NCBI GenBank assembly: GCA_905221205.1 | Contig: CAJNCG010000003.1 | Location: 124,001-188,000, forward strand | Length of the DNA stretch: 64,000 bases | Direction: 5' to 3' | Source: a bacterium | GTDB taxonomy: Bacteria; Bacillota; Bacilli; Lactobacillales; Streptococcaceae | In this document: positions 49,660 to 58,773 of the stretch, piece after piece | Position numbering within the stretch: position 1 is the first letter of the stretch | How the letters are laid out: each line of letters opens with the position of its first letter | Position numbers and translations under genes: made by a program | The notes under the pieces: generated by a model | Seen by the model: only the letters and a program-made list of their open reading frames with translations | The model's database searches: none | Told to the model about the DNA's origin: nothing

Positions 49660-50310
49660 TTATAAAAATAGACTGCTTTGAAGTAATAAAAAGAACAGCA
49701 GGTAGATTAATTTTGTTTTTTTAGGAATATAAAAGGTCCGATAGTGATTTTCCAACTGTGCATGTTCGTCATATCCATGCGCAGACAGAGCTCTCAGGTA
49801 AAGATGGCGCCACCTAAAGACCGTCATCAGAACCTTACTGTAAATCAAGGGAGACCAAACATGCAGTTCTTGACCGCGTAATAAGCAAGCTTCCTTGAGG
49901 GACTTGATTTCTTGCTGGATAAGGGGGAAGGAATTGAATACCACAATCAAGGCATATGCCCAAGAGCGTGATAACCCCTTTTGAGCCAAGTACAAGAGAA
50001 GCTCTTTTAGGGAAATAGAGGAAACAAAGACAAGGCCGATACAAACTGTCACAAAGGCCCTCGTTCCAAGCATGACTGCCTGCGAAGCATCCCCATGTAA
50101 CTGAACTGCCCAATAGTTGGCCAAAGATGGCAAAATGGCAAGCAGAATCATCCAAGCCAACATCTTAAATCGACGGTAATAGAGCATAAAGAGAATACAA
50201 AATGCGACTACCGAAAGATTAAGAGCAATCGAAGGAATGAAAGATGTTTCCAAGGATAAAATCAGCAAGAAGAGACTGATAATCGGTGTCTGGGTTGCTA
50301 CTTTGACCAT
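49660..50310 (-). CDS. ykoC: ECF transporter transmembrane component (YkoC/EcfT)
   Basis: A 216-residue membrane protein of the CbiQ/EcfT family. Several hydrophobic segments precede the two Ala-Arg-Gly-like coupling regions, seen here as KEACLLRGQELHVW and RALSAHGYDEHA. It couples the ATPase gene upstream to S components YkoE and perhaps ThiW. It starts one base after the ATPase stop region. Confidence 0.88.
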   Translation of the reverse strand: MVKVATQTPIISLFLLILSLETSFIPSIALNLSVVAFCILFMLYYRRFKMLAWMILLAILPSLANYWAVQLHGDASQAVMLGTRAFVTVCIGLVFVSSISLKELLLYLAQKGLSRSWAYALIVVFNSFPLIQQEIKSLKEACLLRGQELHVWSPLIYSKVLMTVFRWRHLYLRALSAHGYDEHAQLENHYRTFYIPKKTKLIYLLFFLLLQSSLFL

Positions 50311-50311
50311 A

Positions 50312-51697
50312 CTATCTCACCTCCCCTTGAGTATTGCTACTCTGAGATGTGAGTGGTTTAGTAATTGTCACTTCTTTCATATGACTGAGACCCTGACTAG
50401 TCATCTCAATCCAATAATCAACCACAGAGATTAAGGGATCTAAACGATGGCTAATGATCAGAAAACTTCTTCCTTGATTTCTGTCTTCCACAATCCACTT
50501 GCAAAAATAATGGCAGGCTCTATCATCCAAACCAGCAAAAGGTTCATCTAGTAAAATCACAGAAGCCTTGCTGGTCAAGATGGTCAAGAGCTGAAGAATC
50601 TTTTTCTGACCACCACTTAATTGATAAGGACTCTTATCAAGAGCCTGCTCCAGATCAAAATATCGTAAAGCTTGGAGTATCTGCTGATTTCTTTCAGAAT
50701 CAGGTCCATCTAATTGCAGTTCCTCTCGTAGACTAACTCTGATAAACTGCTTCTCAGCTTCCTGAACAACACCCGTCAGGTCACGGTACAAACTCTTTTT
50801 CTTTTTCAGGACCGAACCCTTCCAAGTAATGCGCCCCTTATACTTTTGAAATTGAAGAATAGATCGAAAGAGGGTTGATTTCCCGACACCATTGTCACCC
50901 AGGATACAGGAAATCCCTTGGTAGAATGTAAAATCAGCAATCGAAAAGAGGGAGCGCTTATCCAACTCACAAGTCGTTCTATCCATATGGAATAGTTCTA
51001 GACTAGAAGCAACATTCTTTGAAGAAACCTGTGTCATCTCAGAGGTAGGGATTTGAAACACTTCCCTTAGTTGTCCGTCTCTTAGTTCCACCATATGGTC
51101 GATATAGGCTTCATAGTCCGTTAAATCATGGTCGCACAGGATGACTGTCTTCCCATCAGAGGCCAACTCTTTTAGAATCTCCAATATCTCTATCCTACTC
51201 TTGCGGTCAATAGAAGCAAAAGGCTCATCCAAGAGATAGACCCTAGGATTCATGGCAAAAAGAACAGCCAAAGCAGCCTTTTGCTTTTCCCCACCTGATA
51301 AGTGATGGACGGGACGGTGCAAGATTGCCTTGCAGCGACATTGCCGAACCACCTCGGCTATTTTAGAATCAATTTCCTGAACGGGATGCCCAATATTCTC
51401 CAAGGTAAAAATCAGCTCCTCAAACAAGTTCTCCATGGTAAATTGATGATTGGGATTTTGAAAGAGAATACCAACCGTCTGGACACGTTCGACGATAGAA
51501 AGTTGACTAACCTCGCTCCCATTTATCAGGACTTGACCGCTATAGGGAAGAGAACTGACTTGGGCAATCATTTGAAAGAGACTAGATTTTCCTGAACCAC
51601 TGCTCCCAACTAACAAGGTAAAAGCTTGCTCATGAAAAGTAAAATCAAGCGGTTCAGAGAAGATTGGGGACTGAATCGCTCGTAGTTCCAGCCCCAT
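50312..51697 (-). CDS. ykoD: ECF transporter duplicated ATPase (YkoD-like)
   Basis: A 461-residue protein with two fused ABC ATPase domains. Domain 1 has GSSGSGKSS, LSGGEKQKAAL and VYLLDEPFASID. Domain 2 has GDNGVGKST, LSGGQKKILQL and VILLDEPFAGLD. It drives a thiamine- or HMP-type ECF transporter with YkoC and YkoE. The gene abuts ykoE on one side and ykoC on the other. Confidence 0.92.
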   Translation of the reverse strand: MGLELRAIQSPIFSEPLDFTFHEQAFTLLVGSSGSGKSSLFQMIAQVSSLPYSGQVLINGSEVSQLSIVERVQTVGILFQNPNHQFTMENLFEELIFTLENIGHPVQEIDSKIAEVVRQCRCKAILHRPVHHLSGGEKQKAALAVLFAMNPRVYLLDEPFASIDRKSRIEILEILKELASDGKTVILCDHDLTDYEAYIDHMVELRDGQLREVFQIPTSEMTQVSSKNVASSLELFHMDRTTCELDKRSLFSIADFTFYQGISCILGDNGVGKSTLFRSILQFQKYKGRITWKGSVLKKKKSLYRDLTGVVQEAEKQFIRVSLREELQLDGPDSERNQQILQALRYFDLEQALDKSPYQLSGGQKKILQLLTILTSKASVILLDEPFAGLDDRACHYFCKWIVEDRNQGRSFLIISHRLDPLISVVDYWIEMTSQGLSHMKEVTITKPLTSQSSNTQGEVR

Positions 51698-52258
51698 CTA
51701 TGCCTTGCCCCCAGCTGCAAACTGATGATAAAGTTTGACAATAGCACGAACCAAGATGGTACAGAAGAAAAAGACAGAAATAAAGCGCACCACAAACAAG
51801 GAAAGTACAAATGGAAGTGAAAAGGCGTAATATCCTAACTTAATGTATTCATAGACAAAGCTAACAAGCGTAATCCCAATACTATTGGCAGTTAGAGAGA
51901 GCCAACTTTCATAGCGATTCTTGGTTACTAGAAAACCAAGTTCACTTCCTAAGCCTTGAACCAAGCCAGACAAAAGGGCACCTAGACCGAATTGGCTACC
52001 ATAAAGGACTTCAGCAAGTGCAGCTAACACTTCTCCAATCGTCGCACTTCCCACTCTTGGAACAAAGATAGCAGCAATAGGCGCAGCCATACACCAGAGA
52101 CCAAAGAGGATTTCATTAGCAAAGGCCTGCAAACCAAGAGGGGCTAAAATCAGAGTGAGAATATCAAACAGATAGCCTGAACCCACAAAAACGCCACCAA
52201 AAAAGATAGACAAGAAAGCAAGTAAGATAACATCTTTTAAACGCCATTTTTTAAACAT
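51698..52258 (-). CDS. ykoE: Thiamine/HMP ECF S component YkoE
   Basis: A 186-residue membrane protein of about five to six helices (YkoE family). The opening KKWRLKDVILLAFLSIFFGG and GSATIGEVLAALAEVLYGSQ segments are typical. It binds an HMP- or thiamine-related substrate. It is the first gene of the seven-gene operon ykoEDC-tenA-thiWME, which is preceded by a TPP riboswitch. Confidence 0.92.
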   Translation of the reverse strand: MFKKWRLKDVILLAFLSIFFGGVFVGSGYLFDILTLILAPLGLQAFANEILFGLWCMAAPIAAIFVPRVGSATIGEVLAALAEVLYGSQFGLGALLSGLVQGLGSELGFLVTKNRYESWLSLTANSIGITLVSFVYEYIKLGYYAFSLPFVLSLFVVRFISVFFFCTILVRAIVKLYHQFAAGGKA

Positions 52259-52543
52259 AAAAACTCCTTTTAAGACAATAGGGCATTTAAGAGAGACCTG
52301 CCATTATACTCTGCATCTAGTCTATCTAGTAAAAAATAAAAAACTCTAATCACACATAAGAATTAGAGTTTAGCTTACAAGATTAGACAGTTCTTTTCGA
52401 CATACGAAAAAAACTTTTCACATTTCCCTTCGCCAGTACTAACTGTAGCAGGTTCAATGGGTATCATCTCAGCCTAAAGCACCCCAAATGTCTTTATTAT
52501 TTAATTACTGTGCTAGTATAACAGAAATTGAAAGCCCTAGCAA
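52259..52543 (-). ncRNA. TPP riboswitch with terminator, ykoE operon leader
   Basis: The promoter on the minus strand is TTGCTA (52543-52538) and TATACT (52520-52515), 17 bases apart with an extended -10. The aptamer at 52493-52419 has GGGGTGC, GCTGAGATGATACCC, TGAACCTG and an ACTGGCGAAGGGAA end. A terminator follows (AACTCTAAT/ATTAGAGTT, 52370-52342, then T-rich), so it should be a transcriptional off switch. The whole leader is a near copy of that at 53430-53638. The 361-base gap holds nothing else. Confidence 0.92.
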
Positions 52544-52619
52544 GATATTTGACTGGAAAATATATTTATATAGTTTGTGTGTTAATTCTTTTAATCTACA
52601 TAAAAGAATTGAATTTATC

Positions 52620-53288
52620 CTATAATTCATAACCAATATCAAAAAATGCTAATTCTAAAGCGACTGCTTGATTCCAGCGTTCCTGAAGTTCTGTTAAATC
52701 TTCTCGATTTTTCCCGACACGATTAAGTTCATCAACCAGAAATTGAACCCACTCTGCAAAGAAAGGACCTCTGTGGAGATTGATCCATTCCCAATGAATA
52801 TAGGCTTCAGGTAGTGCCAAATCTTTAGAACCCCAGTCTAAATAGAGACCTTCTGCAATGACCAGCATGACTAAAAGATGGGCATAGTCTGATGATGATA
52901 CAGCAGAATACATAAGCTCCTGAAAGGCTTTTGTTACAGGATGCAAGGTCACTTCCAGATAGTCATTCTCAGATACTTTTAACTCTTTGAAAGCCTTTTG
53001 AAAATAACCGTCTTCATCTGCTTCAAGAAAGCCTAGTTGCTTGGCAAAACGAAGCTTGGATTCAAGCTGGTCTGCGTGGGCTACACAAGCACCCAGCATG
53101 GATAAGAAGGCATCAAAGAAGTGATAATCTTGAATTAGGTAGTCTTTTAAGACCTTATTCTCAATTGTCCCCGCAAAAAGTTCCTTAACAAAACGATGAT
53201 TGATTGCAGCCTGCCAATCCTTCTGACTGCTTTTTAATAATTCTCCAACAGTCAAACCTGGCTCAAATGCATAGTCTTGTGTTTCCAT
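52620..53288 (-). CDS. TenA_E-type aminopyrimidine salvage protein
   Basis: A 222-residue TenA-family protein. At the position of the TenA_C cysteine it has MLVIAEGLYLDWG, with Glu146 in place of Cys, and Glu212 near the C-terminus (LELAFFD). This is the TenA_E pattern, whose members in other organisms act on formylaminopyrimidine or aminopyrimidine breakdown products. The activity here is inferred. It sits alone behind its own TPP riboswitch, upstream of the ykoE leader. Confidence 0.88.
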   Translation of the reverse strand: METQDYAFEPGLTVGELLKSSQKDWQAAINHRFVKELFAGTIENKVLKDYLIQDYHFFDAFLSMLGACVAHADQLESKLRFAKQLGFLEADEDGYFQKAFKELKVSENDYLEVTLHPVTKAFQELMYSAVSSSDYAHLLVMLVIAEGLYLDWGSKDLALPEAYIHWEWINLHRGPFFAEWVQFLVDELNRVGKNREDLTELQERWNQAVALELAFFDIGYEL

Positions 53289-53638
53289 ATTTACTTTTCC
53301 TCTCTTTACTCGTACGTAATCAACAAAACATCAAGAAAATCCTAGTTTTACTTGACCTTTTTAAAGAAAATCAAGGGCGTTCACGAAGAGCTACCTAAAT
53401 GCTTTGTATCGCCTTCATCCAGTTTATATAAACAAAAAACTCTAATTACAATCAAGAATTAGAGTTGACTTACACGATTAGACCGTTCATTTCGACATAC
53501 GAAAAAAACGTTTCACATTTCCCTTCGCCAGTCTTAACTGTAGCAGGTTCAATGGGTATCATCTCAGCTTAAAGCACCCCAAATGTCTTTATTATTTAAT
53601 TACTGGACCAGTATAGCAAAAAATGAAAGCCCTAGCAA
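53289..53638 (-). ncRNA. TPP riboswitch with terminator, tenA_E leader
   Basis: It has the same arrangement as the ykoE leader. The promoter is TTGCTA (53638-53633) and TATACT (53615-53610), with a 17-base spacer. The aptamer is at 53588-53513 (GGGGTGC, GCTGAGATGATACCC). The terminator is AACTCTAAT/ATTAGAGTT at 53466-53438. The distance between matching landmarks of the two leaders is about 1095 bases. The 451-base gap to lctO holds only this leader and the lctO terminator. Confidence 0.92.
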
Positions 53639-53705
53639 GATATTTGACTGAAAAATATATTTATATAGTTTTCAATGGTGATTTATTCTTCCTATAGACA
53701 AAGAA

Positions 53706-53729
53706 AAACCTCCACATTCAGTGGAGGCA
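53706..53729 (-). terminator. lctO terminator
   Basis: CCTCCAC-attca-GTGGAGG is followed on the minus strand by TTTTTC, 10 bases past the lctO stop. Confidence 0.8.
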
Positions 53730-53739
53730 AGCTGTTTTA

Positions 53740-54876
53740 TCAATACAATTTTAAGTCACGAGGGTCAACTGGGAAGGTTGGATTGTATGGGTTGTGACGA
53801 AGCTTGAAGTGTTTGACATCTTCAATAGTCTGAGTTCCAGACAATTGCATGACTGTCTTCAATTCTGCATTCAAGTGTTCAAAGACTTGACGCACACCGA
53901 CACTACCACCGAGAGCCAAGCCATAAATAACAGGGCGGCCAATAGCTACCAAATCTGCTCCTGAAGCCAAGGCTTTAAAGACGTGTTGACCACGACGAAT
54001 ACCAGAGTCAAAGACGATTGGCACACGTTTATCAACTGCTTCTGCTACTTCTTGAAGTGAGTCGAAGGCAGCTGGTCCACCGTCGATTTGGCGACCACCG
54101 TGGTTGGTTACCCAGATACCAGAGGCTCCTGCAGCAAGCGAACGTTCAACGTCCTCACGGCATTGTGGCCCCTTGACATACACAGGAAGTCCTGAGTATT
54201 CAGCGATAAATTCTACATCACGCGGAGACAAGCGTTGTTTAGCTGATTTGTAAACAAAGTCCATTGATTTACCAGCACCTTCTGGCAGGTATTCTTCAAC
54301 AATCGGCATGCCAACTGGAAAGACAAAACCATTACGTTTATCAACCTCACGATTGCCCCCTACAGTAGCATCTGCAGTCAAGACAATCGCTTTATAACCT
54401 TCAGCCTTCACACGGTCCATGATATGGCGGTTAATGCCATCATCTTTACTAAAGTAAAATTGGAACCAGTGAGGTGTCCCTTGAAGGGCTTCCGTAATTT
54501 CTGGAAGGTCGACAGTAGAGTAAGAACTGGTTGTATAAAGAGAACCAAACTCATGCACACCACGCGCAGTAGCTACTTCACCTTGTTCATTTGCCAATTT
54601 ATGAGCCGCAACAGGCGCCATAATGATTGGTGAAGACAATTTTTCACCTGCAAATTCAATCTCTGTACTTGGATTTTCTACATTGCAAAGCGTATGCGGA
54701 ACGATGAGTTTGTGGTTAAAGGCACGGATATTCTCACGTAAAGTGAAAGTATCTTCTGCTCCACTGGCGATATAGCCAAATGCTGCTTTAGGAATCACTT
54801 GTTGCGCCATTGGCTCCAAATCATAGGTATTGATGAAATCTACATGGCCTTCTGCATTGCTTGTTTTGTATGACAT
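53740..54876 (-). CDS. lctO: L-lactate oxidase
   Basis: A 378-residue FMN enzyme that oxidises L-lactate with O2 to pyruvate and hydrogen peroxide. The (beta/alpha)8 alpha-hydroxy-acid oxidase motifs are AFGYIASGAEDTFTLREN, TADATVGGNREVDKRNGF, the catalytic His in WVTNHGGRQIDGGPAA (near 265) and FDSGIRRGQHVFKA. With SpxB it can recycle lactate to acetyl phosphate, making H2O2 at both steps. A cre-like site overlaps its promoter region. Confidence 0.96.
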   Translation of the reverse strand: MSYKTSNAEGHVDFINTYDLEPMAQQVIPKAAFGYIASGAEDTFTLRENIRAFNHKLIVPHTLCNVENPSTEIEFAGEKLSSPIIMAPVAAHKLANEQGEVATARGVHEFGSLYTTSSYSTVDLPEITEALQGTPHWFQFYFSKDDGINRHIMDRVKAEGYKAIVLTADATVGGNREVDKRNGFVFPVGMPIVEEYLPEGAGKSMDFVYKSAKQRLSPRDVEFIAEYSGLPVYVKGPQCREDVERSLAAGASGIWVTNHGGRQIDGGPAAFDSLQEVAEAVDKRVPIVFDSGIRRGQHVFKALASGADLVAIGRPVIYGLALGGSVGVRQVFEHLNAELKTVMQLSGTQTIEDVKHFKLRHNPYNPTFPVDPRDLKLY

Positions 54877-54894
54877 AAAATGTCCTCCTTGGTA

Positions 54895-54910
54895 AGTAAG
54901 CGTTTACTTT
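54895..54910. promoter_or_regulatory. cre-like site upstream of lctO
   Basis: AGTAAGCGTTTACTTT carries a symmetric AGTAA(A/G)CG core 20-35 bases before the lctO start. It departs from the cre consensus only at the outer positions. Confidence 0.6.
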
Positions 54911-55091
54911 GTATATTACAAAAATATCTTAACTCTTTTTTCAAAACTTTTCAAATATTTTGTTTGGAAATTTCAGAAATTCTAGGACTATGATAAAAAA
55001 TCCTTATAACGGCAATAAAAAATAGATATTATCCAAAGAAACTTTTAAGTGCTACAATAGCTGTATTATTTCTAGATGGGAGGTTCTATTT

Positions 55092-55772
55092 TTGGATTGG
55101 TCCATTGTTGAACAATATCTACCACTATATCAAAAGGCTTTTCTTCTGACCTTGCATATTGCAGTTTGGGGAATTTTGGGATCTTTTCTGCTCGGTTTAA
55201 TCGTTAGTATCATCCGACATTACCGCATCCCTGTTTTGGCGCAAATAGCGACAGCCTACATTGAATTGTCACGCAACACGCCCCTTTTGATTCAACTCTT
55301 CTTTCTCTACTTCGGTCTTCCCCGAATAGGGATTGTCCTATCTTCGGAAGTCTGTGCTACTCTAGGACTGGTCTTTTTAGGAGGCTCCTATATGGCAGAA
55401 TCTTTCCGAAGTGGACTGGAGGCCGTCAATCAAACCCAGCACGAGATTGGATTAGCCATCGGTCTGACACCTGTACAGGTCTTTCGCTATGTGGTTCTTC
55501 CGCAGGCAACAGCGGTGGCCCTACCCTCTTTTAGTGCCAATGTCATTTTCCTCATCAAGGAAACCTCTGTTTTCTCAGCAGTGGCTTTGGCCGACCTCAT
55601 GTACGTCGCCAAGGACTTGATTGGGCTCTACTATGAGACAGACATTGCGCTGGCTATGTTGGTAATTGCTTATCTGATTATGCTGCTACCCATCTCACTG
55701 GTCTTTAGCTGGATAGAAAGGAGGCTCCGCCATGCAGGATTCGGGAATCCAAGTACTCTTTCAGGGAAATAA
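55092..55772 (+). CDS. Polar amino acid ABC permease 1
   Basis: A 226-residue HisM/GlnP-type permease with about five membrane spans. The ATPase-contact EAA-like loop is LEAVNQTQHEIGLAIGLTPV. A start at TTG 55092 is supported by GGGAGG at 55078-55083. It is the first gene of a four-gene plus-strand importer operon, overlapping the next permease by 41 bases. The amino-acid specificity cannot be read directly. Confidence 0.9.
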   Translation: MDWSIVEQYLPLYQKAFLLTLHIAVWGILGSFLLGLIVSIIRHYRIPVLAQIATAYIELSRNTPLLIQLFFLYFGLPRIGIVLSSEVCATLGLVFLGGSYMAESFRSGLEAVNQTQHEIGLAIGLTPVQVFRYVVLPQATAVALPSFSANVIFLIKETSVFSAVALADLMYVAKDLIGLYYETDIALAMLVIAYLIMLLPISLVFSWIERRLRHAGFGNPSTLSGK

Positions 55773-56409
55773 TCTCCTGCGGATCTTACAGGGATTGGGT
55801 GTTACGATTGGGATTTCTATCCTGTCAGTCATTTTATCCATGATGTTCGGAACAGTCATGGGAATCATCATGACCTCCCATTCTAGAATCGTACGATTTT
55901 TGACACGATTGTATCTGGAATTCATCCGTATCATGCCCCAGCTGGTGCTACTCTTCATCGTTTATTTCGGATTAGCTCGAAACTTTAATATCAATATCTC
56001 AGGAGAGACTTCTGCTATTATCGTTTTTACCCTCTGGGGAACAGCTGAAATGGGGGACTTGGTCCGCGGAGCCATCACTTCCCTTCCCAAACATCAATTT
56101 GAAAGTGGACAGGCACTAGGCTTAACCAATCTTCAACTTTACTACCACATCATCATCCCACAGATCTTGAGAAGACTGCTACCGCAAGCCATCAATCTTG
56201 TCACTCGGATGATCAAAACCACTTCCTTGGTTGTCTTGATTGGGGTTGTGGAAGTGACCAAGGTTGGACAACAAATCATCGATAGCAATCGCCTGACTAT
56301 CCCAACCGCTTCTTTTTGGATTTATGGAACCATTCTGGTCTTGTATTTCGCAGTCTGCTTTCCTATTTCCAAACTATCCACACACTTAGAAAAACATTGG
56401 AGGAACTAA
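55732..56409 (+). CDS. Polar amino acid ABC permease 2
   Basis: A 225-residue permease of the same family, with the loop ITSLPKHQFESGQALGLTNL. It pairs with permease 1 to form the heterodimeric channel. GGAGG precedes the ATG by 8 bases, inside the upstream gene. Confidence 0.9.
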   Translation: MQDSGIQVLFQGNNLLRILQGLGVTIGISILSVILSMMFGTVMGIIMTSHSRIVRFLTRLYLEFIRIMPQLVLLFIVYFGLARNFNINISGETSAIIVFTLWGTAEMGDLVRGAITSLPKHQFESGQALGLTNLQLYYHIIIPQILRRLLPQAINLVTRMIKTTSLVVLIGVVEVTKVGQQIIDSNRLTIPTASFWIYGTILVLYFAVCFPISKLSTHLEKHWRN

Positions 56410-57168
56410 ATGTCTGAAACTATTTTAGAAATCAAGGAACTAAAAAAATCCTTCGGAGACAATCCCATCCTCCAAGGTCTTTCTCTAGATATCAAAAAAG
56501 GGGAAGTTGTGGTCATCCTAGGGCCATCTGGTTGTGGGAAAAGTACCCTCCTTCGTTGCCTCAATGGCTTAGAAAGTATTCAAGGTGGAGATATCCTTCT
56601 GGATGGCCAGTCCATTATTGGCAATCAAAAAGACTTTCACTTAGTTTGCCAAAAGATTGGCATGGTCTTTCAAAGTTATGAACTCTTTCCCCATCTAGAC
56701 GTCCTACAAAACCTCATTCTAGGACCTATCAAAGCTCAGGGAAGAGACAAGAAGGAAGTAACGGAAGAAGCTTTGCAACTACTAGAACGTGTCGGATTGC
56801 TGGATAAACAACATAGCTTTGCCCGTCAATTATCTGGTGGACAGAAGCAACGGGTTGCAATTGTCCGTGCACTCCTCATGCATCCAGAAATCATCCTTTT
56901 TGACGAAGTGACTGCTTCGCTGGATCCAGAAATGGTGCGTGAGGTTCTGGAACTCATCAATGATTTGGCCCAAGAAGGCCGTACCATGATTTTAGTAACT
57001 CACGAAATGCAGTTTGCCCAAGCCATTGCTGATCGCATTATCTTCCTAGACCAAGGGAAAATCGCTGAAGAGGGAACAGCTCAAGCCTTCTTTACCAATC
57101 CTCAAACCCGACGAGCACAGGAATTTTTAAACGTCTTTGACTTTAGCCAATTTGGCTCATACCTATAA
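56410..57168 (+). CDS. Polar amino acid ABC transporter ATPase
   Basis: A 252-residue GlnQ/HisP-type ATPase. Walker A GPSGCGKST, Q-loop MVFQSYELFPH, signature LSGGQKQRVAIVRAL, Walker B ILFDEVTASLD and LVTHEMQFA are present. It follows permease 2 directly, with the stop codon adjoining the start. Confidence 0.94.
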   Translation: MSETILEIKELKKSFGDNPILQGLSLDIKKGEVVVILGPSGCGKSTLLRCLNGLESIQGGDILLDGQSIIGNQKDFHLVCQKIGMVFQSYELFPHLDVLQNLILGPIKAQGRDKKEVTEEALQLLERVGLLDKQHSFARQLSGGQKQRVAIVRALLMHPEIILFDEVTASLDPEMVREVLELINDLAQEGRTMILVTHEMQFAQAIADRIIFLDQGKIAEEGTAQAFFTNPQTRRAQEFLNVFDFSQFGSYL

Positions 57169-57179
57169 AGGAGATTTTT

Positions 57180-58046
57180 ATGAAACTATTCAAACCACTC
57201 TTAACTGTTTTAGCACTTGCCTTTGCCCTTATCTTTGTCACAGCTTGTAGCTCAGGTGGAAATGCTAGTTCATCATCTGGCAAAACCACTGCCAAGGCTC
57301 GCACAATTGATGAAATCAAAAAAAGCGGTGAGCTGCGAATCGCCGTATTTGGAGACAAAAAACCGTTTGGTTACGTTGACAATGATGGTTCTTACCAAGG
57401 TTACGATATTGAGCTTGGGAACCAACTTGCACAAGACCTTGGCGTGAAGGTTAAATACGTTTCAGTCGATGCTGCCAACCGTGCTGAATACTTGATTTCA
57501 AACAAGGTGGATATTACTCTTGCCAACTTTACAGTAACAGACGAACGCAAGAAACAAGTTGATTTTGCCCTTCCTTACATGAAAGTTTCACTTGGTGTCG
57601 TATCGCCTAAGACTGGTCTCATCACAGATGTCAAACAATTGGAAGGTAAAACATTGATTGTCACAAAAGGAACAACTGCTGAGACTTATTTTGAAAAAAA
57701 TCATCCAGAAATCAAGCTTCAAAAATATGACCAATACAGCGACTCTTACCAAGCCCTTCTTGACGGACGTGGAGATGCCTTCTCTACTGACAACACGGAA
57801 GTCCTAGCTTGGGCGCTTGAAAACAAAGGATTTGAAGTAGGAATTACTTCCCTCGGTGATCCAGATACCATCGCAGCAGCAGTTCAAAAAGGAAACCAAG
57901 AATTGCTAGACTTCATCAATAAAGATATTGAAAAATTAGGCAAAGAAAACTTCTTCCATAAGGCCTATGAAAAAACACTTCACCCAACCTACGGTGACGC
58001 TGCTAAAGCAGATGACCTGGTTGTTGAAGGTGGAAAAGTTGATTAA
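57180..58046 (+). CDS. Polar amino acid binding lipoprotein
   Basis: A 288-residue extracellular solute-binding lipoprotein with a lipobox FVTAC (Cys23) and a Ser/Gly-rich linker. The type II binding fold of family 3 (IDEIKKSGELRIAVFGDKKP, GYDIELGNQLA, TEAYFEKN-like region) follows. It captures an amino acid for the adjacent importer. It resembles glutamate/aspartate or cysteine-type binders, but the ligand is not determined. Confidence 0.92.
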   Translation: MKLFKPLLTVLALAFALIFVTACSSGGNASSSSGKTTAKARTIDEIKKSGELRIAVFGDKKPFGYVDNDGSYQGYDIELGNQLAQDLGVKVKYVSVDAANRAEYLISNKVDITLANFTVTDERKKQVDFALPYMKVSLGVVSPKTGLITDVKQLEGKTLIVTKGTTAETYFEKNHPEIKLQKYDQYSDSYQALLDGRGDAFSTDNTEVLAWALENKGFEVGITSLGDPDTIAAAVQKGNQELLDFINKDIEKLGKENFFHKAYEKTLHPTYGDAAKADDLVVEGGKVD

Positions 58047-58064
58047 CATCTAATAAACAAAACC

Positions 58065-58103
58065 AAAAAAAATCAGGTAATACTAGTGACTACCTGATTT
58101 TCT
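58065..58103. terminator. Bidirectional terminator, ABC operon / pyrE
   Basis: AATCAGGTA and TACCTGATT flank an 11-base loop with A-rich and T-rich sides, between convergent genes. Confidence 0.85.
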
Positions 58104-58108
58104 ATATC

Positions 58109-58741
58109 TTAAGCATTTTGCCAATTTTCTTGGTCTTCTTTAAAGCGTTTTAGGAGGTCCAATCCTTCTGGCGTGATGTAACCTTCTTCTTGCGCTAGGT
58201 GAATGAGTTCGCTGTAGTTTGAAAGTGTCACCAATTTCACACCAGCGTTCGCAAAGTTCTTATCTGCTTTTGGCAATTGGTAACTGAAAATCGCTACAAC
58301 TCCAAGCACATCTGCTCCTTCTCGCTTAGCTGCTGCTACGGCTTCAAGAACAGAACCACCAGTTGAAATAAGGTCTTCAACCACTACCATTTTTTGATCT
58401 TGAGCCACGCGACCTTCGATTTGATTACCAGCTCCATGGTCTTTTGGTTTGCTACGGATATAGGCAAATGGCAAATTCATCTTATCAGCGATGATAGCTC
58501 CGTGAGGAATCCCTGCTGTTGCAGTTCCTGCAATCACTTCAACCTCCGGAAAGGCTTCTTTGATAGCATCCACAAAACCATTTTCAATGAGGGTACGAGT
58601 TTCTGGATAGGCTAGTGTCACACGGTTATCTGTGTAAATCGGTGACTTGATTCCAGATGCCCAGGTGAAAGGCTCCTCTGGTTTGAGATAAACTGCTTGA
58701 ATTTTCAAGAGGTGGCTAGCGATATCTTTAGCAAGTGTCAT
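58109..58741 (-). CDS. pyrE: Orotate phosphoribosyltransferase
   Basis: A 210-residue enzyme converting orotate and PRPP to OMP. The PRPP motif is [16 protein letters not shown] (about 119-134), and [10 protein letters not shown] is near the N-terminus. It is downstream of pyrF by about 32 bases in a PyrR-attenuated operon. Confidence 0.96.
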   Translation of the reverse strand: MTLAKDIASHLLKIQAVYLKPEEPFTWASGIKSPIYTDNRVTLAYPETRTLIENGFVDAIKEAFPEVEVIAGTATAGIPHGAIIADKMNLPFAYIRSKPKDHGAGNQIEGRVAQDQKMVVVEDLISTGGSVLEAVAAAKREGADVLGVVAIFSYQLPKADKNFANAGVKLVTLSNYSELIHLAQEEGYITPEGLDLLKRFKEDQENWQNA

Positions 58742-58773
58742 GGTCTTCTCCTTTTGTTTTTATAATTTATTTT

